Shown here piece by piece: positions 23,015-29,652 of a stretch of 38,739 nucleotides of DNA. Each line of letters begins with the position of its first letter. Position 1 is the stretch's first letter. Made by a program: the position numbers and the translations under genes. The notes beneath the pieces were generated by a model. The model had not been told where the DNA came from, searched no databases, and worked only from the letters and a program-made list of their open reading frames with translations. The stretch is from Candidatus Kaiserbacteria bacterium (GTDB lineage Bacteria > Patescibacteriota > Minisyncoccia > Phycocordibacterales > UBA2100), in NCBI GenBank assembly GCA_003164215.1, contig PLSR01000010.1, positions 1-38,739 on the forward strand, given 5' to 3'.

Positions 23015-23401
23015 ATGATGACCTTTTCAATAGTCATCTTCGGCATTTCTCTCGTTGCGATCGGCGGACTCTTTGTGTTGAAACATTGGGAGGTCGGGAC
23101 GGGACGCACGCTCGCACCGGCGGTGCGCCACAATGCCGATCATCAGGCGCTCGAACTTAAAAATAGATTGCTTCACCTTCGCTATGATCTCGCGCGCGTT
23201 CCGCCGTTTCTGGTGTTGTACGCGCGGTATCTCGTGCATGAAGGTGCCTTGGGGGTCGCAGCGTTCGCGCAGATGTCGGAACGTCAGGCGCACCGTCTCG
23301 CAGACCTCGTATCGCACAAGCACGGCTTCGTACCGCGCGAGACTCGATCGGAATTCTTGCGGCAGGTGAGCGAGCATAAGAATGGGGGGATTGAGCGCTA
23401 A
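23015..23401 (+). CDS. Small membrane-anchored protein, unknown function
   Basis: 128 residues. One N-terminal helix (~3-23) is followed by a basic, helical cytoplasmic or external domain (LKNRLLHLRYDLARVPPFLVLYARYL and onward, rich in Arg, His and Leu). It is probably cotranscribed with tsf. Its stop codon lies inside the left arm of a 126-nt inverted repeat. An alternative start is the second ATG at 23018. Confidence 0.6.
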   Translation: MMTFSIVIFGISLVAIGGLFVLKHWEVGTGRTLAPAVRHNADHQALELKNRLLHLRYDLARVPPFLVLYARYLVHEGALGVAAFAQMSERQAHRLADLVSHKHGFVPRETRSEFLRQVSEHKNGGIER

Positions 23402-23520
23402 ATATGTGTCATCGTGGAGCTTTACGTTCGTGGTGGAGATGTTCCGCATCACCACTACTGTATGTCGTTCACGTTTTGTTGTTTGCTGCGCGAGGCTCCA
23501 CAATGACACGTATTTAGCGC
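23395..23520. repeat. Long inverted repeat covering a gene end
   Basis: Arms 23395-23420 and 23495-23520 (26 nt) match at 24 of 26 positions (core GTGTCATxGTGGAGC, outer GCGCTAAATA). The 74-nt interior has a shorter repeat (GGTGG against CCACC). The left arm contains the TAA stop of the 23015 gene. It sits 51 nt before tRNA-Thr and might act as a terminator. Confidence 0.8.
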
Positions 23521-23522
23521 TC

Positions 23523-23551
23523 TTGAAGTAGGGCCGGAAAAAAGGCACAAT
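23523..23551 (+). promoter_or_regulatory. Possible tRNA-Thr promoter
   Basis: TTGAAG, 17 nt, CACAAT, about 20 nt before the tRNA 5' end. Moderate match. Confidence 0.4.
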
Positions 23552-23571
23552 ACGCGAACATACGAATAACA

Positions 23572-23644
23572 GCCGCCTTAGCTCAGTTGGTAGAGCAACG
23601 CTTTTGTAAAGCGAAGGTCCCCAGTTCAAGTCTGGGAGGCGGCT
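23572..23644 (+). tRNA. trnT: tRNA-Thr (anticodon UGU)
   Basis: 73-nt cloverleaf: acceptor GCCGCCT/AGGCGGC, D-arm GCTC...GAGC, anticodon loop TTTGTAA-type with TGT at 23605-23607, T-arm CCCAG/CTGGG with TTCAAGT. Position 27-43 (A-A) is a mismatch in the anticodon stem. CCA is not encoded (TCCG follows). The 3' half is repeated in inverted form 20 nt downstream. Confidence 0.95.
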
Positions 23645-23683
23645 CCGAGTAAGCAAGGCGTAACGAGGAGCCGCCTCCCAGAC
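23630..23683. repeat. Inverted copy of the tRNA-Thr 3' end
   Basis: GTCTGGGAGGCGGCTCC (23630-23646, T-arm, acceptor strand and two 3' bases) is followed 20 nt later by its perfect complement (23667-23683). The 17-bp hairpin would compete with the tRNA cloverleaf in the primary transcript, or mark the end of the transcript. Confidence 0.85.
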
Positions 23684-23695
23684 TGGGAGGGGGTC

Positions 23696-23764
23696 GGGGA
23701 ACGGAAGTTCCCCGTGGAGGAAGGCAGGCCGCTTTGCGGCCGTTGGAAACCGAGTGGTTTCCAA
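23696..23764 (+). repeat. Cluster of three tight hairpins after tRNA-Thr
   Basis: A: GGGGAAC-GGAA-GTTCCCC (23696-23713), with a GNRA-type loop. B: GGCCGC-TTT-GCGGCC (23727-23741). C: TTGGAAACC-GAGT-GGTTTCCAA (23743-23764). No T-tract follows; the next gene (minus strand) ends at 23848. The rest of 23645-23847 shows no coding signal. Confidence 0.75.
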
Positions 23765-23847
23765 GATGTCTGCGGAGGCGCCGCTATACGTACCAACAAA
23801 AGCAGGTATTCCTGTGTTTAATTTTTTATTTGCGCGGGGCAATGTTG

Positions 23848-24555
23848 CTACTTCTTCGTGCTCGTCGCCGCCGTCGATGTCGCGATCTTCAAAGTCGAAA
23901 GCTGCGGCAAAATATTTTCGATATCGCTGACGCTCTGATACCCATGATAGACCTTTCCGTTGATGACGACCGCCGGAAGCTGATCGCTCACGTTATCTAT
24001 TGAGATCAGGGTCTGCAGCGCACCGACATCGAGGTTGTAATCGAAGGAATACACGCGCAGTTCTGGATATGTTTCGGAGAGCGATGTGAGCGCATAGCCC
24101 TGTTTCTCGCAATCCGTACAATCGCCTTTGTTCGAATAGAAATACAAAATGAAAACAGGATTGAGATTGCACTTTGCCGCGAGCTGCTGCATGAGGAGAT
24201 AATCCTTGATCTCAAGAATGGAATAGAGGCGCTTCAGGCGTGTGACTTCGTCTTGATTGGATGAACCCTGTGCTTCCATGTATGAAAGCTGATCACCGAG
24301 GGAAGTCATCTCGCTCGGAAGGATCGTGTTCTCCGCTACGTCCGAGCACGAATGTTCCTGCAAGAGATCGAATTGCGTTTCCAGAGAAAGGATATCGGTC
24401 GAGATATCGTCTTGCGTTGCGCGGATATCGGCGATGCGTTGGTTATTGAAATAATTGCTCGCGTAGAATGCGGTCGCGAAGATCAACGCTGTGATGAGGA
24501 AGGCAATAATATAGGTGCCCCAACGTGCTTTCCTGCTTCCCGATACTGGATTCAT
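23848..24555 (-). CDS. Membrane-anchored thioredoxin-like protein
   Basis: 235 residues. Membrane helix ~14-35, a helical or coiled segment (~40-120), then a thioredoxin-fold domain with a CxxC pair (C146-TD-C149 in NKGDCTDCEKQG) and the cis-Pro segment LPAVVINGKVYHG (~193-205). It probably acts outside the membrane in thiol-disulfide exchange, with two further Cys (C70, C129) that could pair. The C-terminus ends in a Thr/Ala/Ser/Lys tail. It lies 17 nt after the glycosyltransferase gene and is likely cotranscribed with it. Confidence 0.78.
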   Translation of the reverse strand: MNPVSGSRKARWGTYIIAFLITALIFATAFYASNYFNNQRIADIRATQDDISTDILSLETQFDLLQEHSCSDVAENTILPSEMTSLGDQLSYMEAQGSSNQDEVTRLKRLYSILEIKDYLLMQQLAAKCNLNPVFILYFYSNKGDCTDCEKQGYALTSLSETYPELRVYSFDYNLDVGALQTLISIDNVSDQLPAVVINGKVYHGYQSVSDIENILPQLSTLKIATSTAATSTKK

Positions 24556-24572
24556 AGAGATACGGCTTGGAG

Positions 24573-25802
24573 CTATCGCCAGCGAACGCCTGTTTTAAAG
24601 GCTGCGCGTACTGCGGCGGTACCGAGCCAGACAGGGGCTAAAAGGCTGTAAAAGAGGACGAAGAGCGCCGTGCCCATCGGCGGACGATGTTTGCCCGTAC
24701 CAATGTATGTTCCCACCGTTATAAGTGCAACGACGATCGATACCGATACCAGAACGATCATCCAAAGGGCGCTTGTGTCGATGTAGAAGGCATTGAAGGA
24801 AGGGTGGAAGCTGAAGCCGAGTATTTCGATCTTCACGACCTGATGCATCAATGTTTGCAGGAGTGAAAGAACCAAGTGCACGAAGAAATATACGGCGATG
24901 CCGATAGAAAGGAGCGCCGTTGGAAGAATAATGACTCCCAAGTTGCCGTACTTCTTGCTGGCGAACATATGACGATAATCGACGCCATTACGGAGGAACC
25001 CGTATGACCAGCGAACGCGTTGGCGAAACAAGGCCGGAAGCGTACGGGGTGTTCCCGTGAGCACGATGGCACTCGGAGCATTCGCGATCATGTACCCCGC
25101 ATCCTGAATGCGCAGTGCCATCTCAAGATCCTCCGTCGAATGGCCGTGTTTCCAACCACCGGTCGAGCGCACGACAGAAGCGCGGAAGATCGAAAATGGT
25201 CCTGGAGTTATATATGCGGAGCCAAGCGACGCAAGGGTAAAGCGAACGAAGATACCGAGGCGATACTCAGCTTCCTGCATGTGCTGAAGGAGGTTCTCGG
25301 GTTTTTTCGTCTGGATCCCCGGTGTTACGGCTGCGATAGACTGATTTTCGAAAATAGGTGCAATTTTGCGAAGCGCTCCAGGGGTGACCACCGAATCGGC
25401 ATCGAGACAGCCGATGAGTTCAGCGTCGGTCATAGAGAGCGCAAGATTCATCGCGCTGTGCTTGCCACCGTTCTCTTTATGGAGCACGTGTATGCGCGGA
25501 TCGGTGCCGAACGCATTGGCGACCGCAAGTGTATTGTCCCGCGAGCCATCGTCGACTACGTACACCTCAAGTTTATCGTGTGGGTAATCGAGTGACAGAA
25601 GCGAGGTTACCGTCGCTGCCAGCGTTTTTCCCTCATTGAAACAAGGGACGACAATAGCGACCTTTGGCTCATATACATTCCCTTGCGTAGCGCTTACGAT
25701 CGAACCGCCCGAAGAATGACGTCGGAGGAATGAGACCAGCATAAATACCTCGAAGTACAGCGAGATGAAAAGAAGCACATACATGACGATTCCGTCGCTC
25801 AT
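24573..25802 (-). CDS. Processive family 2 glycosyltransferase, membrane-bound
   Basis: 409 residues. One N-terminal helix (~5-25), a GT-A domain with VVDDGS (D84, D85), DAD (134-136), TED (223-225) and QRVRW (261-265), then three or four C-terminal helices. This D,D,D,QxxRW set marks processive beta-glycosyltransferases of the cellulose/hyaluronan/poly-GlcNAc synthase type. It likely makes an exported polysaccharide; the sugar is unknown. The ATG at 25802 follows an extended -10 by 9 nt and the gene is divergent from pheS. Confidence 0.88.
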   Translation of the reverse strand: MSDGIVMYVLLFISLYFEVFMLVSFLRRHSSGGSIVSATQGNVYEPKVAIVVPCFNEGKTLAATVTSLLSLDYPHDKLEVYVVDDGSRDNTLAVANAFGTDPRIHVLHKENGGKHSAMNLALSMTDAELIGCLDADSVVTPGALRKIAPIFENQSIAAVTPGIQTKKPENLLQHMQEAEYRLGIFVRFTLASLGSAYITPGPFSIFRASVVRSTGGWKHGHSTEDLEMALRIQDAGYMIANAPSAIVLTGTPRTLPALFRQRVRWSYGFLRNGVDYRHMFASKKYGNLGVIILPTALLSIGIAVYFFVHLVLSLLQTLMHQVVKIEILGFSFHPSFNAFYIDTSALWMIVLVSVSIVVALITVGTYIGTGKHRPPMGTALFVLFYSLLAPVWLGTAAVRAAFKTGVRWR

Positions 25803-25811
25803 AATGAATGC

Positions 25812-25820
25812 ATTATACCA
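25812..25820 (-). promoter_or_regulatory. Extended -10 box for the glycosyltransferase gene
   Basis: On the minus strand TGG-TATAAT, 9 nt before the ATG. Confidence 0.6.
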
Positions 25821-25855
25821 AGAAAACGCTTGTTTTAAAAGCTACAACGACGGAG

Positions 25856-25861
25856 TATACT
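25856..25861 (+). promoter_or_regulatory. -10 box for pheS
   Basis: TATACT, 6 nt before the ATG at 25868; predicts a leaderless pheS mRNA and argues against the longer frame from 25808. Confidence 0.6.
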
Positions 25862-25867
25862 GGTGAT

Positions 25868-26599
25868 ATGCCGCGTGGCCATATACATCCGATCTCCTCA
25901 TTAATACGCGAAGCCAACCGTATTTTCCATGAAGTGGGATTCGCGTTCGCCGATGGCCCTCTCCTGGAAGACGAATGGCATAACTTCGACGCCTTGAATG
26001 TCCCGAAGGATCATCCGGCGCGCGATATGCAGGATACGTTCTTCATTAAGGATGAACCGGGGATGGTCTTGCGCACGCACACCTCGAACGTGCAGATCCG
26101 TTATATGGAATCGCAGATGAAAAAGGGCATTGAGCCGCCGTATCGCATCATTGTGCCCGGCAAAGTCTTTCGCAACGAGGCGACCGACATGACGCACGAG
26201 GCGGAATTTTTCCAAATGGAAGGTTTAGTCGTCGGCACCGATGTGACTCTCGCGCATCTCAAAGGCACGCTCGCGCGATTTTTCAAAGAACTTTTCAAAG
26301 GTGCGTCCGTCGAAATCCGTTTCCGCCCGAGCTTCTTCCCGTTTACCGAGCCATCTGTCGAAGTTGACATGCGGTTGGTCGGCGAGAACGTGCCTGAGAA
26401 GTTGCGTGACAAGTGGATCGAGATGATGGGCGCGGGAATGATCCATCCGAATGTATTGAAAAATGCGGGTGTCGACCCGACGAAATACCAGGGGTTCGCC
26501 TTCGGCATGGGGCTCGATCGCTTGGCGCTTTTGCGCTGGGGCATCGATGATGTTCGTCTCATGCACTCGGCTGATCTGCGATTTATTAATCAATTTTAA
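25868..26599 (+). CDS. pheS: Phenylalanyl-tRNA synthetase alpha subunit, without N-terminal coiled coil
   Basis: 243 residues against about 330 usual. It starts at MPRGHIHPISSL, the beginning of the class II catalytic core; the N-terminal coiled coil that contacts tRNA in other bacteria is missing. Catalytic marks: FNFDALNVPKDHPARDMQDTF-like segment (here HNFDALNVPKDHPARD), motif 2 FRNEATDMTHEAEFFQMEG, and motif 3 GMGLDRLALLRWG. With PheT it charges tRNA-Phe. The start is supported by the promoter 6 nt upstream. pheT is two genes downstream. Confidence 0.95.
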   Translation: MPRGHIHPISSLIREANRIFHEVGFAFADGPLLEDEWHNFDALNVPKDHPARDMQDTFFIKDEPGMVLRTHTSNVQIRYMESQMKKGIEPPYRIIVPGKVFRNEATDMTHEAEFFQMEGLVVGTDVTLAHLKGTLARFFKELFKGASVEIRFRPSFFPFTEPSVEVDMRLVGENVPEKLRDKWIEMMGAGMIHPNVLKNAGVDPTKYQGFAFGMGLDRLALLRWGIDDVRLMHSADLRFINQF

Positions 26600-26601
26600 T
26601 T

Positions 26602-26931
26602 ATGGAAAAACTCAATCTCAACAGGCAGCCGGGCAAAATGGAAGCGGCGAATGATAACGAATCGGACCCACAGCTGCGCGAGTTGGAAGCGGCGCTCGCG
26701 GCAAATTTCGAAGCATCAACCAAGTCGGGAGATTTGCACTTAGCGAACGACTCAGAGCAAGTGAGCATCGCAAAAACAGCGTATCAGAATTTCTTGCGCA
26801 CCAATCCCGATGTGCTCCGAAAAGCATTGGACACAAAAGCAAATAGCAAAGACGCATTTCAGCAGCAACTCTATGCATTAGCCCGCGAGGTAGATGCTAT
26901 CGAGAAACAACCAACCGAATTGGCTGCGTAG
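26602..26931 (+). CDS. Small acidic protein inserted between pheS and pheT
   Basis: 109 residues, helical, rich in Glu, Ala, Asn and Gln (LRELEAALAANFEASTKSGD; AYQNFLRTNPDVLRKALDTK). No signal peptide or membrane helix. It begins 2 nt after the pheS stop and ends one nt before the pheT ATG, so it is cotranscribed with and possibly coupled to the synthetase. I do not recognise the family. Confidence 0.6.
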   Translation: MEKLNLNRQPGKMEAANDNESDPQLRELEAALAANFEASTKSGDLHLANDSEQVSIAKTAYQNFLRTNPDVLRKALDTKANSKDAFQQQLYALAREVDAIEKQPTELAA

Positions 26932-26932
26932 T

Positions 26933-28783
26933 ATGAAGATCTCTCGCAACTGGCTCCAAACTTTTTTCGATGCGCCATTGCCGGATGCGGCGATCTTAGG
27001 CGATGCGCTCACGTTCCATGTTTTTGAAATAGACGGAATAGAGAATATCGGCGGTGATGACGTTTTGGATGTGAAAATAACGGCCAATCGCGGGCATGAT
27101 TGTCTTTGTCATTTTGGGATTGCAAAAGAACTTTCGGCAATATTGAACATACCGCTCAAAAAATATCCACACACAATGCCGATCGATGAATTGCAAAAAA
27201 GAAAAACAACTGCCGTCTCTGTTTTGATCGAAGATCCAGTACTTTGTCCGCGCTATATCGCAGGATATATAAAGGACGTGAAAGTCGGGCCATCTCCTGA
27301 CTGGCTCAAGAAAAGCCTCGAAGCGATCGGACAGCGATCGATCAACAATGTTGTCGACGCGACGAATTATGTGATGTTCAATATCGGGCAGCCGCTTCAT
27401 GCGTTCGATGCCGGGAAACTTACTGCACAGGCCGGGAATTATGCGATCAATATACGTAGGGCGCGGGAAGGAGAAAAGATCATCGCACTCGATGAAAAAG
27501 AATACGTGCTCTCTAATTCTATGCTCGCCATCGTCGATGTGAATGGTGCCCATTCACAGGGCGGTGAAGCGATCGGTATTGCCGGCGTGAAGGGCGGCAT
27601 GCCGGCGGGGATCACGGAGGCGACGACCGACATCATTATCGAGTCTGCGAATTTCAACGGCGCGTCCGTTCGCAAGACTGCGCAGGCCCTGAAACTTCGC
27701 ACCGATGCATCAACGCGATTCGAACAAGTCATCTCACCGGAACTCGCGGGGTATGGCATGCGCGCGGTCGTTGAGCTTATCCAAAAACTGGCCGGAGGCG
27801 AGCTCGTTGGCTTTGTCGATGAATATCCGGTGCCACAAGAGGGGAGAACAGTTGCGGTGTCTCTTTCTCGAATCAATGCCGTGTTGGGAACGAAATTCGG
27901 TGCGACCAATGTAACGGACGTTTTCCAACACCTCGGACTTCCATTCTCACAAGAAGGGGAAGTGTTCACCGTCACGCCTCCTTTCGAACGCCTCGATCTC
28001 ATTATTCCCGAAGATCTCATTGAAGAGGTCGGCCGGATCATCGGCTACGACAAGATCCCCGATATCGAGCTTCCCGCGCCATCGCGGCCTCCCGCCGTCA
28101 ACCCGAATTTCTACGCCGCTGAAAAGATCCGCGAGGAATTGATGTCGCAAGGATATTCGGAGATTTTTACTTCAGTATTTAGGGACACGGGTGAACGATC
28201 TGTTCAAAATAAAATTGACAGTGACAAACCCTATTTGCGAAATAATTTACAGCCCGCGCTCGCAGAAGCCTGGATGAGTAATTCTCTCTGGAAGGATTTG
28301 CTCGGTATTAAAACAGTAAAGATCTTTGAAATAGGGCCTATCTGGAAAGATGGTCAGGAGGTAATCGTGGTGGGCACAGCTGAAGGTGAACGAATATCAA
28401 ATATGAAGGGTTCTGAAACCTTGAAAACATCAGAAGAGCCTCTTAAAGTAAATGTTCCTGTTGACTCTTACGACAACCTCCCTCTTTCAAGCGCAACGCG
28501 TTACCAATCATTCTCTAAGTACCCGTATATTGTTCGTGATATCGCGATGTGGACTCCTTCTGGGACAAAAGCAGACGATGTTCTCACTTTGATCAAACAG
28601 AACGCGGGAGCACTTTTGGCACGTTGCGAAAAATTCGATGAGTTCACCAAAGGGGATAAAACCTCGTATGCCTTCCGCCTCATTTTCCAATCATTTGAAA
28701 GAACGCTCACCGACATAGAAGTGAATGCGATCATGGAAAAGATGACTGTCATATTGAAGGAAAAAGGATTCGAGATCAGATAA
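26933..28783 (+). CDS. pheT: Phenylalanyl-tRNA synthetase beta subunit, without EMAP-type domain
   Basis: 616 residues against about 800 usual. MKISRNWLQTFFDAPLPDA runs within about 25 residues into VKITANRGHDCLCHFGIAKEL, so the tRNA-binding OB-fold (EMAP-II-like) domain normally inserted there is absent. The B3/B4 editing-type region, a B5 segment and the catalytic-like core are recognisable, and the C-terminal ferredoxin-like anticodon-binding domain is present (~525-616, SKYPYIVRDIAMW ... FRLIFQSFERTLTD). The start at 26933 is chosen because it follows the previous stop by one base and begins at the conserved N-terminus. Confidence 0.95.
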   Translation: MKISRNWLQTFFDAPLPDAAILGDALTFHVFEIDGIENIGGDDVLDVKITANRGHDCLCHFGIAKELSAILNIPLKKYPHTMPIDELQKRKTTAVSVLIEDPVLCPRYIAGYIKDVKVGPSPDWLKKSLEAIGQRSINNVVDATNYVMFNIGQPLHAFDAGKLTAQAGNYAINIRRAREGEKIIALDEKEYVLSNSMLAIVDVNGAHSQGGEAIGIAGVKGGMPAGITEATTDIIIESANFNGASVRKTAQALKLRTDASTRFEQVISPELAGYGMRAVVELIQKLAGGELVGFVDEYPVPQEGRTVAVSLSRINAVLGTKFGATNVTDVFQHLGLPFSQEGEVFTVTPPFERLDLIIPEDLIEEVGRIIGYDKIPDIELPAPSRPPAVNPNFYAAEKIREELMSQGYSEIFTSVFRDTGERSVQNKIDSDKPYLRNNLQPALAEAWMSNSLWKDLLGIKTVKIFEIGPIWKDGQEVIVVGTAEGERISNMKGSETLKTSEEPLKVNVPVDSYDNLPLSSATRYQSFSKYPYIVRDIAMWTPSGTKADDVLTLIKQNAGALLARCEKFDEFTKGDKTSYAFRLIFQSFERTLTDIEVNAIMEKMTVILKEKGFEIR

Positions 28784-28843
28784 AAGGTTTGAAACCTTTT
28801 CTCTCGCCGTCGCTCGGAGGAAATAAAAACAAGTTTTTATTTC
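28782..28843. terminator. Two A/T-rich hairpins after pheT
   Basis: AAAAGGTTT-G-AAACCTTTT (28782-28800) overlaps the pheT stop; GAAATAAAAAC-AA-GTTTTTATTTC (28820-28843) follows, flanked by CGCCG and CGGCG. The T-rich right arms suggest transcript ends. Confidence 0.5.
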
Positions 28844-28871
28844 GCTCCTCGCTCGGCGTGATAAAACAAAA

Positions 28872-28894
28872 CCGCCGCGTCTCTGACGCGGCGG
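28872..28894 (-). terminator. Terminator of the exported ClpP-like gene
   Basis: CCGCCGCGTC-TCT-GACGCGGCGG, 10-bp stem; on the minus strand it is followed by TTTTGTTTTATC. It ends 25 nt from the gene's stop. Confidence 0.85.
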
Positions 28895-28919
28895 AGTACG
28901 AATACAAACCGCAAGTTCA

Positions 28920-29474
28920 TTAGGCATGCCTGCACACAGGCCAAAACCCTGCTGCCTCGCTCGCTGTCATATAGGTAACGCCATCGATGGGAAATCCACC
29001 GTTATCGTAAACCCAGTCCTTAACGTCCTGGGCTTGCGGTGGCACTCCCCGTGGATCAGTCGCATCGGGAATGACCACTGCGGTGACCACGTTCGTGCGA
29101 GGGTCAATAATCGGATATCGCATGCGATGGAAAAGAAATATCGCGTTCTCGGTAACGCAGGCATTGGGTCGCACGAGGTCGGCGAAGCTCGCACAGGCCG
29201 ATGCGCACGGTCCATCGAACTGGATGTACATGTGGTGGCTCCGCACCCATTTCGCGGCTCCGACGAAATCAACGACCGCACCGCCGTCGTTATGCTTGAT
29301 AACGCACGGGTCCGCGCAGGACTCGATGAAATCTCGAAATGCGTGTTCTCCGGCCACCGTCGAACCGACCTCGATCTGTGCATGCGCCGTACTCGACGTC
29401 CACATCGCGCCGAGAACAAGTAGGAACACGATAAATAGTCTGTTGATTCGCCGATTTGTTGCTCTATCCCACAT
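28920..29474 (-). CDS. Exported ClpP/crotonase-like protein
   Basis: 184 residues. Signal peptide 1-32 (basic N-terminus, hydrophobic core, AHA cleavage). The mature segment contains YIQFDGPCASACASFADL (Ser92 in the position of the ClpP-type nucleophile) and a following FLFHRM with His116, a layout I recall from periplasmic ClpP-like proteins of proteobacteria (COG3904 type). Six Cys residues could form disulfides. It starts after a good Shine-Dalgarno (GGGAGGT, 5 nt before the ATG), unlike the neighbouring core genes, and has its own terminator. Possible acquisition by transfer. Proteolytic activity is not established. Confidence 0.65.
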   Translation of the reverse strand: MWDRATNRRINRLFIVFLLVLGAMWTSSTAHAQIEVGSTVAGEHAFRDFIESCADPCVIKHNDGGAVVDFVGAAKWVRSHHMYIQFDGPCASACASFADLVRPNACVTENAIFLFHRMRYPIIDPRTNVVTAVVIPDATDPRGVPPQAQDVKDWVYDNGGFPIDGVTYMTASEAAGFWPVCRHA

Positions 29475-29600
29475 GTCTACCTCCCGTCATCCGGACGAAA
29501 CGTCAGCTGCTCAATTCCTGCCGTTGAAAGTAACACGATACTTATATTATGGCAATGTTTTTGATGCGGGCGCCGGCTTTCATTCCGGCTCGAAATCTGC

Positions 29601-29645
29601 TACAATATGGGTATAAAACCGGTGAGGTTTTTTATTTTGTATACT
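29601..29645 (+). promoter_or_regulatory. gyrB promoter region
   Basis: TATACT at 29640-29645 lies 7 nt before the gyrB ATG. A second -10, TACAAT at 29601-29606, would start a longer transcript running through a small hairpin, AAAACC-GGTGA-GGTTTT followed by a T-run, which could attenuate it. Confidence 0.5.
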
Positions 29646-29652
29646 CAAAAAT

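Noticed and set aside
23027-23842. Long minus-strand frame of 271 codons
   Set aside because: It runs antisense through tRNA-Thr, the hairpin cluster and the 23015 gene; the part across the tRNA is a typical spurious tRNA translation.
29475-29652. Origin of replication beside gyrB
   Set aside because: No DnaA-box cluster, no dnaA, dnaN or gyrA nearby; only an A/T-rich promoter region.
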